64,000 bases of DNA from Hymenopellis radicata (GCA_015501595.1 JADNRX010000253.1:1-64000), one strand, 5' to 3'; counted from the stretch's first letter, positions 29,337 to 40,983 are shown. Notes: generated by a model not told the origin, from the sequence alone. Numbers and translations are program-made.

Positions 29337-29985
29337 TATCTGGGGAGAGGATAGGTGAGGTCGACGCGGCAGAGAAATGCATCCATCTCACGGTCAGAGT
29401 GTTGAACGAACAGAAGACAGATATGTAGGTGAACGCAGGGTGAACGTGAACGATGAAAGACCTTGCATATTTAAGCCTAGATGTGAGATATTTTAATCTG
29501 CAACGGCTAGATATTGCCGCGAGGATTATGTTGACGGCGTTACTTGGCCGAAGCGTGGCGAGAGGTGGCGAGAAACGAATCGAGTCCAGAGGACCCACCC
29601 GAGGAGCCTCCGTGATGATCGGTCCAAGTTCAAGCTGATTCCGTTGCCGGCCCGGCTTCTGCTGTGGCGCACTAAATAAACGAAAATACATGCTAGGACA
29701 ATGCCCTGAAGTTCTACACTCCACCTACGCCACACCGGAGAGTGTTATACTGCCAGCACCCGATGGCGGAAGCGAAAAAAAGTTTGAATCTCTGAGAACG
29801 CCCTCGGGTATCTCGACCGATGGTTTGTAAAGCGGTTTATAGATGAAAACTACACGAGAATCTCTATTCGCATGTGAACTAACCAGCTTTCTCGCAGCCA
29901 TCAACTCATCTTGCGCATCATCAAGAAGCATTCAGATCTACAAAATACACAAGGAGGTATATGTACAGCAAGATTCCAGTCCATT
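29337..29985. other. Promoter side of the secreted protein and 3' flank of the GtaA-like gene
   Basis: No further gene is recognised in this 650-bp interval. Short open frames on either strand show no domains. Confidence 0.45.
29464..29475 (-). promoter_or_regulatory. TATA-like element upstream of the small secreted protein
   Basis: Read on the minus strand it is TTAAATATGC, about 130 bp before the start codon. Position and sequence fit a core promoter, but this rests on the motif alone. Confidence 0.3.
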
Positions 29986-32900
29986 TCACGCATACTGCGG
30001 TGGAGGCTCATACTGAGTCCTCGCACGCATCTCCTCCATCTCCCGTCTGAGATTCTCCACCTCACTCCTCAGCTGCGTCGATTGGTGGTCCGTATCAGGA
30101 TTTGAAGCGCCGCTGGAAGACGTCCACGTTTGGTGGCTTGTCGAGGTGGCGGGCGCCGGGATGCCATATGCCATATGCACCAAACCCGATTTGCCGGACT
30201 GCGGCGCAGGCTGCATTGGCACTGGCGGCGGGGGCGGGGGCGCAGGCGCATGCGCCGACGGAGCCGAAGAATATGTCATCGAAGAGATGCTCTGGGAGGC
30301 AGTATGACCGTGTGGATGGTTCTCATACGGATTGTGTATCTGCTGTTGAGGAGAATAGTCTGCCACCTTTGAGGCCCAGGCGGACTCATCCAAGTCGGCG
30401 CGTTCATGCTTCTGGCGCTGGCGTCGTCTCCATAACAAGAATCCGAGGACGGCAAGTGCACCCGCGGCCAAACCACCAACAACGCCTCCTACGATTGCAC
30501 CGATATTACTCTTTTTCGATTTCCCACCTAGAGACGCAGACACAGATTGCGCGTGTAGGCTACAAGTCAAAAGAACGTCAGCACATCTACGATGTCAAAT
30601 AGATCGGGACGTACTTCAACGCCAGAACAGAGAACATAGCGCCTTGGGCAGGGCTGATTCGTATGTCAGCTCCATTCTGTAGTGACCTTAAGAGAAAGAC
30701 AAACCTAGCCCGTCCTGAAATCGCCGTGCCATTATCCGCGCTGTAAGTTGTAGGGAATACGCCAGCAGATGCATTTGAAGCAGCTTGTATGTGCACCAAG
30801 GATATCAGTGTATCCCGACAGAGGAGTCTGACGCTGCCGCGGCGGTGAACATCGTCCAATCTGGTTGAGGTGAGAAAGAGCCCGCGCAATGAATATAAAA
30901 CCTACGAGATTTCACTTCATCGGGAACGGTGCTGTCGTACAGGAGTCCATGCGATCCCGCAACATCGGCTTGACTGGCATAGAAAGAGTCTTGTTGAGTA
31001 TAAATCTAGAGAATTTTGGTTAATTATGGCATCCCGTTTTAACGACAAGTTAACCTACACTGTTGTCCACGAGTTTGGTACCGAGAAGTTTATCGGCAAA
31101 TAAGTTATAGATCAAGGCCCACGACGAGAGTTCGTTGTAAGTCGACACGAGATGACCTTGAGAATCGGCTAAACTCTTCCACTGGTCGTAGAAACTGGAA
31201 GCCTGCTCCTGGGAAAGAATGTGAGCACATGTAGCACATCAGTAACGTAGGGCGAGCCTTACTGAATACGTGCTAGCGTCGTCATGTTCCCCCAAAGCAG
31301 AGCTGATCTCTGACATGGCCTTTATGCCCAAGATGCCTTTGATGGCAAGATTCGTCATGTTAGCATTATCGACACCATCAGCGTCAGAACTGAAACATAT
31401 TAGGACGAGCGCTACAACTTGAAGGGATAATCAATCGGCTTACTATCCGCTAGGTTTGACGACGTTGTTAGAGATCATGTAACCCGCAAAATTCTTGTAT
31501 AGGTTGTACTGCGAATAACTGTCAGTCGACCCGCCAAAGCAAGACATGAACAACAGACATATTCACGGAGCATTGACCCGTCTCCGCTAAACCGAGCATG
31601 AGCCCATCCCATTATGAGCATGTCCGCAGAATCTAAAAGATGTTTACTATACAAAAGACCGTCAAAGCAATGCGGTACCTTCGAGGGCTCCGAAGATATT
31701 TGGGTTACTATTGCCAGCCGCATATGGGTAAGAAGCACCTTAGCTAGGTTAGATTTGTGAAGAAAGGGTTCCACATTGAAGGCGTACCAAGATCGGCGCA
31801 GCGTATGATCGAGAGTATAGAGAGGATGCCTGGTACTTCAGTAAAGGCGCCAGTAGCGAGCCCGCCCAAGTAGCATTGAAGTACAGAAAAGCTGGGAACG
31901 CGGCATAGATTACTTCGACAGGGTTGGTGCGTCTGAGGGGTATCAGAATATTTGAAACAAGGGATCTGTAGAGGACTTACCGAGAGTTGCCCGTGTCGCG
32001 CATAAACGTCATAACATCCGAGGTATTGAACGTTCCGTCACTGCCATGGGAGACTGTAATATCCACCGCCAATGCTTGTCGGGCGGCAAGTGAAACAAGG
32101 TCGGCGTAATCAGTAGATACGGCCTTCGCGTCAGAAAGTAACTTGTCATCGAGATCAGTGGCGCGCTGTTGCGCGTTGTCGAAGTCGCCCAAGAAGAAAT
32201 CAATCTAGATAGTAATTAGAAATAACGTGAAATCAACACAATGCATTGAACTCACTGCATCACCAACCGTCCCATACTCACTAAAGAAGTAAGAACTGCG
32301 GGTTTGGTTCCCCGACGGAGTGGTCATGATGATAGCCGGGTCCCGGACGAGCCCGAGTGCGAACACGACTGGGGACGATGTACTGGAGATGCTTCCCAAG
32401 TCCACGGCATGGCCAAGGACCACAAAGTTTCTGCAGATTTAATCAGTCGATGTCGGTATTCGGGATCGCGAACGTACTGATTGATGGCCCGGAACTTGGT
32501 ATCCACACTGTTGAAGAGCGCTCCATTAGTGCGGAAGTCGCCTCGGACAACGGTATCGTTCCCGGTTTGAAAAGATGCATCATCACTCTGACGCGACGGT
32601 TAAATCTGTAAACAGGAGAAGTTGCCAAACATACATTCAACGTTCCATAGTACACAAACGCATCCTCCACCAAGTCACCGATTTCGGTAGCGGTTTGTGG
32701 CGACTGTCGGGTACACATATGATACGTGGTGGAATCCGAGTTCGTCGTGTTCCATCGAGCGAGGCTAGCAGAATCACCGGAAATCCATTCTAAGAGAACT
32801 GAATAAGAGATGGGCGGAGAAATATGACAACCACTGACCACAGCTGATGTCAGAGTAGAACTGAATGGTATGCGCGGCGCCGTCGTTCGAAGAGGCTTCG

Positions 32901-33414
32901 AGATATATATATGAGAATGGCAGAGACTGCAACGCAATATTGGAAGGCTATTTGTGGTGTTAGTGTACTGTACCCCTCAGATAAATGACGACGGACCTCA
33001 ATGGGACTAAGCCAAGTAACATTCACGTTCATGGTACCCGCTGTAATGCTCAGCTTCGTCCGTGTCGGCGTGATTTCTACGTTGGTCAAGTTGGTCGTGG
33101 TGCCACTCTGTCCCCACAACTCGTATGTCGTCCCATCTACTCGAATCCATCCACTCCAACCTAATATCTAGAGAATTGTTTGTGTGAACAATAGGATTCG
33201 AGAGAAGAACCTAGATACGCACCCTGTTTTCGTTCCAAAAAGTCGGCCACTGGTTAGGCAGGGTAGTGCCCGCCACGGAATTAATGTAGGAATTAAGGTA
33301 AGGCGAACGAACGGCGAGCGGAAGGGCAGCTGGCCAGAGTGAGCCCTGTGCGATAACGAACGCAGGGAGGCCAAGACAAAGAAGAAGAAGAACGTCGAAT
33401 AACATGGCCAGCAA
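29986..33414 (-). CDS. GtaA-like glutaminase-family ectoprotein with C-terminal membrane anchor
   Basis: A large, intron-rich gene starts at ATG 33412-33414 with a signal peptide (MLAMLFDVLLLLCLGLPAFV). The mature N-terminus reads PLAVRSPYLNSYINS and TTLPNQWPTFWNENR, the opening of the DUF4964/DUF5127 region of fungal glutaminase A. Later exons give GHAVDLGSISST, SSYFFSEYGTVGDA and TDYADLVSLAARQALAVDIT, then NLAIKGILGIKAMSEISSA, LIYNLFADKLLGTK and RPAQGAMFSVLALK, matching the DUF4965/DUF1793 part. Instead of ending there, the gene adds a glycine-rich transmembrane helix (IGAIVGGVVGGLAAGALAVL) followed by basic residues. A cytosolic tail follows with a poly-proline run, a short coiled coil (RSEVENLRREMEEMRA) and a C-terminal PPQY just before the stop. 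The family hydrolyses glutamine to glutamate; this form should sit at the plasma membrane facing outwards. Catalytic residues could not be assigned. Confidence 0.85.
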
Positions 33415-34077
33415 ATCCGTAGAAGAAAGAGAAGAGCAAGGCTTGCTCGTGAAGCAAGTGTAAGAGACGAATCCAGGCCACTTTTAGATCAAACACGAAG
33501 AGTTTTGGAAATGAAGCGTGGCTGTGTCGTTTGGAAGCCTTTTTACCGGCAGAACCGGGTTGATACCCAGAACTGATACGAATCAGACAAACGAAGGAGG
33601 AAGGCGGCCAGAAGGATAGCGCCTGCGCGAAGAAATGAGAGACAGGAATAAAGATATCACAGCACTGGGTAAGAGCTGGCTTTCTCGGGGGCATTATTTT
33701 TTTGAATCCGATCCGATCAGATTGTTGATCGACCACGGCGCCGGAGCTACGTGAAGAACAGTCAACAACCACGCAACGACGCGCTCCTACTTGTCTCAGA
33801 AACTCTGTCTTCATGAATCATAACTCTAGATGGATAGCTACTTGCCTTTGATGTTTAGATTGCAAGTACTTTACTCCTTCTACTATGGTTCGGAGTCCGA
33901 ATGCGATCCTAGTATGGTCTCCATGACGGCTGATGGTTAGCTGAATCTGAATTCTTGTATAGTGCGGCGCCAGTTATATACTTGGTACCGTTACGGTGGA
34001 TTTACACGAGTACGAATTCATACCTGCCTCTTCGAGGATACTTAGAGCAGGACTAGGTAGTCTAAAGCGCCCTCATA
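33415..34077. other. Intergenic, promoter of the GtaA-like gene
   Basis: No gene is seen. The minus-strand frame through 33293-33814 overlaps the GtaA start in another frame and is not considered coding. Confidence 0.45.
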
Positions 34078-34085
34078 GTGAGGCG

Positions 34086-34566
34086 AGGACCCCCAAAATG
34101 TCTGATCCCCGAGCCACCGAGTTATCCGGATCCCAAAAAGGAAGGTGTATCCGCACCTGGGATCAGACCTCCAACAAGCTCGATTTTTATCCGGACCTGG
34201 TATCAGACCTAGGTGTGGCGCAAAATTTTCCGGCATGCCCGGATACAGTAAAACGTGCCAAGATTTCCGCCAAACAGGGTAAGTCTGTACTAAAACGGTC
34301 AATCGCGTACTTAACTTTTTGATAATTTTGATCAGATACTTATTCCAGAGCCGGTACCGCTCGGCTCACGAATACCCGACCAAGCCAGAATTTTATCCGG
34401 ACAGGGATCAGACCTCCCTCTGGCGTCCGAGTTCTTATCCGCACCTCGGCTTAGACATTTCTGTCGAAAAGCTCGATTTTTATCCGGAGAGGATCAGACA
34501 TTTTGGTGAAAAAGTCCACTTTTTATCCACACGGGATCAGACATTTTGGTGCATTTCGGGGGTCCT
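34086..34566. mobile_element. 481-bp MITE with 8-bp target-site duplication
   Basis: A perfect direct repeat GTGAGGCG flanks the element (34078-34085 and 34567-34574). The ends are inverted: AGGACCCCC (34086-34094) and GGGGGTCCT (34558-34566). Just inside both ends lies AAAATGTCTGATCCC / GGGATCAGACATTTT, offset by about a dozen bases on one side. The body is built from repeats of TTTTTATCCGGA and GGATCAGAC motifs (about 34181, 34390, 34475, 34519). There is no long ORF. The 8-bp duplication fits hAT-type MITEs; the terminal sequence differs from that of the element at 5.9 kb, so it is a different family. Confidence 0.85.
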
Positions 34567-34784
34567 GTGAGGCGTAGATGACCAAATTAGGCACGATCAA
34601 AGCGTGTGACGTGTTATTTGTCATTGGTGAGCCGCTTTTGGACACGCTCCGTCGCTTGACCATCATCGATCATCTCCAGCATTCTCCACAGGCAGAGCGC
34701 CGCTCAGCTCGATCAGCAACATCAGTGCGTTCCCGTAATGTCTAGTATACTACCACTCCACTTACCTCCTGCTTTCAGAGATCC

Positions 34785-35792
34785 ATGTTCAACTCGACCT
34801 CTAAATCCCTTAGTACTTTGGATATGCAGATCGTGAAGCGCGCGCCATCTCAAGAAATGACGGAGTACAAACCCGACCCTCTCCTTTACCATCCACTCTT
34901 TTCTGAGGGCGATACCGTCTTATCTCCCAAAGACGGCGAGATTCTCTTTCGTGTTTACAGCCATACCCTCAAGATGACTTCCGGTTTCTTTCGCTCAATG
35001 TTCAGTCTCCCGCAAAGCGCCTCTTCATCGCCATCGCCCTCGAATTCGACCAGTTCGCCGCCCAATGGTATATTCTACCTGGAAGAAGACAAAGAAACTC
35101 TGGAATATCTCCTCCGGATGATGTGCGGCTTGCCTTTGCCCAACATCGAGACGACCGAACAGCTAGAGGCGCTCCTAGAAGCCGTCGAGAAATACGATAC
35201 CCCGGGGCCTCTATCGATCATCCGTTTACTTGTCATGACCCCATCCTTCAATATCCACCCATTCAAATTGTATGGCGTAGCCTGTAGATTTGGCTGGGAG
35301 GCAGAAGCAAAGCACGCTTCCACTCAGACCTTAGCGTACAATCTTCTTGATGCCGAAGTGCGGCCACTGTTGCAGCGTCTCTCGACTGATTCGCTGCTAA
35401 AACTCTTAGATTTGCATAGATCGCGGCGCGAAGGGTGCGTAGTTGTCATCGTCATGTATCCACGGCTACATATCTCACGGACCTCTTGTAGGCTGCGTCA
35501 AAGGCTCAATGACACTCCATTCGTCTCCGGGACGACCGCGACATGTATCAACTGCAGTTCTCTCATTGATTACCATACGTGGCGAGAGCTAAAGTACAAG
35601 ATCATCCTCGAGATTGATGTCCGGCCATTGGGCGACACCGTCGTAGATGTCGGGTTACGGGACTGGCCCGAGGCGACGGCGTGCTGGAATGCAAAGTGCC
35701 CTCTTGCCAATTGCAGTCGGAATCTGTACGACAAGAACGAGACGCTGCGTGTTATTCGCGACTGTGTTGCGAAGCTTCCCAAGACGATCTAA
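34785..35792 (+). CDS. BTB/POZ-domain protein
   Basis: The gene starts at ATG 34785 and stops at TAA 35790-35792. The BTB fold is read at residues ~30-130: HPLFSEGDTVLSPKDGEILF, RVYSHTLKMTSGFFRSMF, then FYLEEDKETLEYLLRMMCGL and LEALLEAVEKYD. This is the DTVL..DG..FRVHS..L...S..F pattern of the large fungal BTB family. A helical segment follows (GVACRFGWEAEAKHAS), then an in-frame intron of 57 nt (GTGCGT..TTGTAG near 35437-35493) and a C-terminal part with CxxC/CxxxxC pairs (CINCSS, CWNAKCPLANC). The partner is unknown; such proteins often mediate dimerisation or E3-ligase adaptor contacts. Mushroom genomes carry many copies. Confidence 0.85.
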   Translation: MFNSTSKSLSTLDMQIVKRAPSQEMTEYKPDPLLYHPLFSEGDTVLSPKDGEILFRVYSHTLKMTSGFFRSMFSLPQSASSSPSPSNSTSSPPNGIFYLEEDKETLEYLLRMMCGLPLPNIETTEQLEALLEAVEKYDTPGPLSIIRLLVMTPSFNIHPFKLYGVACRFGWEAEAKHASTQTLAYNLLDAEVRPLLQRLSTDSLLKLLDLHRSRREGCVVVIVMYPRLHISRTSCRLRQRLNDTPFVSGTTATCINCSSLIDYHTWRELKYKIILEIDVRPLGDTVVDVGLRDWPEATACWNAKCPLANCSRNLYDKNETLRVIRDCVAKLPKTI

Positions 35793-36154
35793 TGTTAATA
35801 GGTAAGTTCTTGTCCTCAGCCAAAGCTTATCGACTGATTGTTCTGCGCAGTCCATGTTGTATGTTGTCTTATCGTTGTATGCAGTCTGTACTTAGAATAC
35901 GTATAAATTCACCGCTGTACAAGGCCCGAGTGTAATGGACGCGCGCGGCGATGATGATGGTATCTAAAATTCTTGGCATGCAAGCCAAGCCTATCATGAA
36001 TGCAAATGCTGCATTCGACCATGACGCGAGCTGCGTTGCTATTCCATTCTGCAACTTGTAAATTGTGAGGGAGTAATGGGTGTGGGAGTTTTGAGGCGTG
36101 AATTACTAATAATTGGGTCAGCTTCCCTGGGCTTACTTTACTCTTTGACCTTGA
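35793..36154. other. Intergenic, BTB 3' flank and CNNM promoter
   Basis: About 360 bp without a recognisable gene. Confidence 0.5.
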
Positions 36155-38618
36155 ATGGCACCAACTCGTCGAATATTGGCACCCAACATATCTGTCGGAG
36201 TAGGATCCCAACCAACGCGTCTTGTCTATGGCCTGCTTTCGCTCGCCAGTCATGGTGTCTTCCAGCTCACAAAGTCCCACGGCCTCGCTCGCCGCGATGC
36301 TGACAGTTTCGACCCGCACCGGCCGCGAGACGTCGTTTTCGCCGTTCTCATCCCCGTTCTCGTCCTGCTCTCAGGTCTATTCGCCGGGCTGACATTGGGA
36401 TACATGAGTTTGGACCAGACCCAGCTCAATGTGCTGAGCATCAGCGGAACACCGTGCGTTGGTTCTCATTCCACAGCCTCTCAACTAACTCGTGTTTTTT
36501 CACAGTGAACAACGCAAGTATGCCAAGCAGATTATGCCTATTCGAAAGAACGGACATCTCTTGCTCGTTACCCTCCTTCTGGCCAACATGGTCGTCAACG
36601 AATCTCTCCCAATCATCGCAGACCCTGTCCTGGGTGGCGGACCCCAAAGTGTGGCGGTCAGCACGGTGCTTATTGTGATGTATGTGCGACGTGTCTGCTA
36701 CTCGCTATGCATCTCATTTCTCTCCCAGATTCTCGGAAATTATTCCCCAATCCCTCTTTACCCGCTACGGTCTCTATCTCGGAGCTAAAGCTGCAGGCTT
36801 TACCAAATGCCTCATTTACTCCATCGTAGGTTTTATTATTTTCTCTTAAACAGCTTTTAATTTAACTCGCCATTCAGGGTATAATATCTTGGCCAGTCGC
36901 CAAACTGTTGGACTGGATTCTTGGCTCCAATCATGGCATCATCTATCGCAGAGTTGGTCAGTGTCAACGCGCTCTAATTACGCGCTGCAACTAATATTTC
37001 CTCCAGAATTGAAGGAACTTATTGCTATGCACGCTTCGGACTCGACGCACGGTGGTGACCTGAAGCACGACACGGTCACTATTATTGGTGCGACCTTGGA
37101 TCTTCAAGAAAAGGTGGTTTCTCAGGCAATGACCTCAATTGAGAATGTCTTTATGCTCCCTATCGATGCCAAACTCGATTATGAGACGCTCTCCAAAATT
37201 GTGGCTACGGGGCACAGTCGAGTGCCGGTCTATGAGGAGGTCGAGATCCCCGTTCCCGTCCAACCTGGGTCCTACGTGAACCCCAAACCACAGAAAGCCA
37301 AAAAGATTGTTGGCATCTTTCTCGTCAAACAGTGTGTTTTGCTTGATCCGAAAGACGCGACTCCGTTGAGAACGCTTCAACTCAACCGCGTCCCGTTCGT
37401 GCCCAACAATGAATCTCTTCTTGGCATCTTGGACAAATTCCAAGAGGGACGCTCTCACATTGCAATTGTTAGCCGCCACAGTGTCGAAAAGGCGCACAGC
37501 GTGAAGAAGGCTGTGACTGGGAAGAGAGGTCTGACGCGCCGATTCTTGGACAAGGTTGGAATGGGTGACACGAGCAGCGAGGAAAGTGAATCTGAATCTG
37601 AGGAACAGCGGGGACGGTCTATGGGAGATACCAATGGTGAGGAAACGCTGAGAGGCGATGGAGTATGGGAGAAGGATTTCGCTGCAGATGAAGACCGAAG
37701 CTCCAAGAAGAAGCGGAAACGTAGACGGAAACCCAAGAAGGCGGGGGATACGGACGGGGTAGAGATGCAAATTGTGGGCACCGGCGATTCTACGACTCTG
37801 GGAAGCTTCAGAGGCGGCATGACCAGTATGTATGCGCTCGAGCAGAGTATGCCAGCTGATGCGGTACTGGCACCGGAAGGTGCGGATGAGGTTAGTATCT
37901 TACTCATCATCCCGACCGTTGTTTCTCATGAATATCTTCACAGTTCTTGCAAAACTTTGACCCAGCTGTAATGCCTCTTGGAATCATCACTTTGGAAGAC
38001 GTACTGGAAGGCAAGTCTTGTGATTTCATATAACCAACGCATACTAAACCCGCGACAGAACTGATTGGCGAAGAAATCTATGACGAGTTCGACCTTGACG
38101 GTGCCCATGGAGAGCCCTATATTCACGGCAGTATCTCCGGCACTGATCCTAGCCCTCCGGAACTCGTACACCCTACTCCGATCCCTGCGAACAAGTCTCT
38201 GGCTTCCATGAAAGGCTTCAGCTTTTTGCGCTCTCGAAGTGCGCCTCCTCGTGACCGCCCCGCGCAACCAGCTACTGCTAAGGCCGAGGACGAGAAGCAA
38301 GACGGCGAGGTTGTCGTCCCCGTTATCGTTCCTCCTGCCGACGAGAAGGGTGCGGAAGAGAAGGCCAATCCCGCTTTGGAGGCTGTTCTTCTTGATAGGA
38401 AGCGTCGTCTTGCTCGTGAAACTACTGGAACGTCTTCTCGCTCGGCTGTCATGGGAGCCAAGGGCAAATTCAAGAGTTCCCCGATTGGATCCTCCAACCT
38501 CAACCCGGCTACGGCTGCTTCGAATGCGAACGACAACCCCAATGGCAATACCGGCAAGAGCGTTCCTGCGGAAGAACTCAATCCACATGGAGGTGATACG
38601 GACGTCGAAGACGATTAA
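36155..38618 (+). CDS. MAM3: CNNM/Mam3-type membrane protein (DUF21 plus CBS domains)
   Basis: Six or more exons run from ATG 36155 to TAA 38616-38618. The DUF21 domain begins after a basic N-terminus: VVFAVLIPVLVLLSGLFAG, then LTLGYMSLDQTQLNVLSISG, KNGHLLLVTLLLANMVVNES, FSEIIPQSLFTRYGL and SWPVAKLLDWILG. The CBS pair follows: ENVFMLPIDAKLDYETL with SRVPVYEE, and SLLGILDKFQEGRSHIAIVS. A long charged insert (SSEESESESEE, KKKRKRRRKPKK) interrupts before MPLGIITLEDVLEELIGEEI. The tail is Ser/Pro/Ala-rich and probably disordered. Family members are vacuolar or plasma-membrane proteins involved in magnesium and manganese handling (yeast Mam3, animal CNNM). Identification is strong; the ion specificity is inferred from family. 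Confidence 0.9.
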
Positions 38619-38933
38619 TGGGTTTTTGTGTGTGGTGCTTGTACTGTAATAAAGTTGCCGTTGTAGTTTTAGTCTTCGCATGACACTCCCTTGTATATAT
38701 ACCACGGCTTATTAGCTTGACATAATCGTAATCCGAACATAATAATGCTACATCTTGATACATGAGGATGGTAAATGTAAGTGATACATAGCAGGGGGTA
38801 TGCAGGCAGGATGAAGGATACGTATACGTTCTATTCAGATGGGACGTTCATTTTCACAAGGTCTGAATCGTTGTCCATGAGCAGTGTCCGAAGTAGAAGA
38901 GAGACCTGTTGGTGCAATTTCTCTGATGCGCAA
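38619..38933. other. Intergenic between converging 3' ends
   Basis: No gene is seen in this 315-bp interval. Confidence 0.5.
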
Positions 38934-39470
38934 TCAGCACGGCGTGTGGATATGGAAGCGTGGCGACGCACTCGTACGATCTAGAGCCTGTATGTAGGCG
39001 GTGTTTGCTTCAGCCATCTCCAGTTCAAGAGCCTCCAGCCGTTTCGCCTAAGGAAGGGATGTTTATTTAGATATCAGACGCGCCAGGGCACTCGCCTGCT
39101 CCGCTTCGGGCTCCGGGACTGGCAGCGACTGGATGAGGAATTCGACTTGCTTCGCTTTCATAACCAGATCCGTTACAAGCTCCTTCTTCGTCTCTACAAT
39201 GCATGCGTCAATACGGAACTGAGATTGTGGGGTGGGGTGCAAGGGGACGCGCCTTCAGCGGTATCCAGCTTGTCTGCTGCTCTCGTTTTCGTGACTGGGA
39301 TTTGCGGACTGACTTGGAGGAAATTCGCTTTCGACGTGAGGTACTCGATGCTGCGCGCCATGATCAAGAGAAGCTGGAAACATTGGTTATTGAGGAGGCG
39401 GTGGAAGACGGCGGCGGGAATTTAAGCAGACCTGCTGGATTTCATCTTGGAGCTGAGTTATACGATCCAT
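38934..39470 (-). CDS. MED21: Mediator complex subunit 21
   Basis: A small spliced gene on the minus strand. Exon 1 (39432-39470) reads MDRITQLQDEIQQ, the invariant MED21 opening. After a 58-nt intron (39374-39431) comes LLLIMARSIEYLTSKANFLQ and PVTKTRAADKLD. A further intron near 39230 leads to ETKKELVTDLVMKAKQVEFL, IQSLPVPEPEAEQ; the last intron (39048-39095) starts with GC. The final exon is AKRLEALELEMAEANTAY and stops at TGA 38934-38936. The order MDRITQLQ, YL, E(L)ARDLVxKxKQIExLIxSLP and the C-terminal coiled coil is diagnostic for MED21/Srb7, a small helical subunit of the Mediator middle module that links regulators to RNA polymerase II. An upstream in-frame ATG exists at 39491 but the family start is at 39470. 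The splice before ETKKEL is not settled. Confidence 0.88.
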
Positions 39471-39541
39471 ATGGGTCAATTCCTGCAGCATTGCGCATAT
39501 GCGCAGACGAACAAGGTAGTTGTAGGGAGCAAAACACGGTC

Positions 39542-39568
39542 TTTTCCTTGCGTCTAAGCAAGGACTCT
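39542..39568. repeat. 27-bp direct repeat, copy 1, with internal palindrome
   Basis: Core CCTTGCGTCTAAGCAAGG. The second copy (40957-40983) has one change (CGTTTAAG). The two copies bracket about 1.4 kb of degenerate coding sequence. Confidence 0.75.
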
Positions 39569-39861
39569 ACCACCCCATAGAAAAAGGAAAGGCGAGATGC
39601 CGAGCCGAAACCGGACCGAACACAATGCCCCTTAACCAGGCTCTACCCGCCATCGTATTCAATCGTGAACACTCGCAACATGCAGTTACCGGTTACAGCC
39701 CAGCTTGATGCGATCCACCGTCCACATCTCTACAACTAGTCTGCTGAGCTCCAATCGTGAACGACAACTTTTCCGTTGAAAGCAACGAAGGTCGTATCCT
39801 GGCAAGCTTTCATCCACTTGAATTGTAATCGCGCGCTGATGTTACTACTACAGGTACTCCA

Positions 39862-40838
39862 CATCATATATATGCGTACATCGACCCGGGATCTCCTCAA
39901 CCTCTTGTCAGTCCTTGGACGTCGATTCCCTCATACTACCCTCCGGTCCCCCAATCTCCCTATATATTCTATCCTCCACCTACCATGGCTTCTCCTTATA
40001 TTCCACACCCAGTACCTTCATCGCCATCTCCAACTACAGCATCACGTTCAGCGTCATCTGAGTTGCTTCAGCAAAGCGAGATGGCGCAATGATTTTGTAA
40101 TGGTCTCTGTACCGGGTTTTCCCTGGACGATGCACTTGTCCTCTTGGTGATGAAAAGAGTTGAGCAAGTCGAGCGCGATTTCGCTGGGACATGTACGGCG
40201 ACGTCGTGACAGATGCTGACCGCCTGCAGGTAGTCATTAACTGCATGCATCATGCTGGGATTGAGACGCTTGGTGATCTGTTACAACTCCTCTTTAGTCG
40301 CGCCGCGTTCTTCGATTTTCAAAAACTGTGAACAATTTCGTGTCCGGAAATACCACATTCCCTCAGAGCCGCCCAGGCCCCAGAGCCAAACTTCTTTGAC
40401 CTGATTCTCCAGCATCCACACGCTACCCATGCCAATTCGCCGCCTCCATCATTTAATGTGCCTCGATTTGCGCTTCCTCCGAGCGAACGATTGCTTCAGC
40501 ATGCACACGTGGCACCAGCGCGTCAAAGTACCCATAACGCCATCATGACGCGCTTGCTCTCAGTTGTCCTTTCCCAGATTGACATTGAGGCTCATTCGTT
40601 GATCTTCTGGCAGGCGATCTTGTGTCCACAACTGTCCAAACTTACCTGGACGCGTGTTCTCTCTTGGGACATGACGGGAACCCAGGAGCACATCGCCCGA
40701 CAGGCACTTGTCATATTCTCGACACTCTCTGCCCTTGCCGTTGGTCATACGATGCGCAAGAAACTCGACGCCATCGATGCAGCTCATCAGACTGATGTTG
40801 ACGCGTCCAATGGAGGCGGGGGACTCGGACGGTTCTGA
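39862..40838 (+). pseudogene. Degenerate coding region of unknown family
   Basis: Coding-like pieces on the plus strand lie in different frames: a Pro/Ser/Tyr-rich part (PLVSPWTSIPSYYPPVPQSP; SPYIPHPVPSSPSPTTAS) ending in a stop, then DVVTDADRLQVVINCMHHAG with ETLGDLLQLLF, then a long open stretch ending at 40836-40838 (HNAIMTRLLSVVLSQIDIEA; LVIFSTLSALAVGHTMRKKL). The pro-rich head plus helical body recalls unnamed repeated proteins of mushroom genomes, but I cannot name the family. Frame breaks and the flanking 27-bp direct repeats suggest a decayed or mobile unit rather than an active gene. Confidence 0.4.
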
Positions 40839-40956
40839 CACCTCAGATGATGGGCACCGGAAGCCCGAAGGCGCTCGTCGGGACCCATGGCTTGTTAGTC
40901 CTCTTTCTATTCTGAATTTTCTGTGGTCTGAATATGTTTTCTAGGCGGTCACCATA

Positions 40957-40983
40957 TTTTCCTTGCGTTTAAGCAAGGACTCT
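40957..40983. repeat. 27-bp direct repeat, copy 2
   Basis: Matches 39542-39568 with one substitution; core CCTTGCGTTTAAGCAAGG is a perfect 6-bp-arm palindrome. Confidence 0.75.

Noticed and set aside
33293..33814. 173-codon minus-strand ORF upstream of the GtaA-like gene
   Set aside because: Overlaps the GtaA signal-peptide exon in another frame and has no domain.
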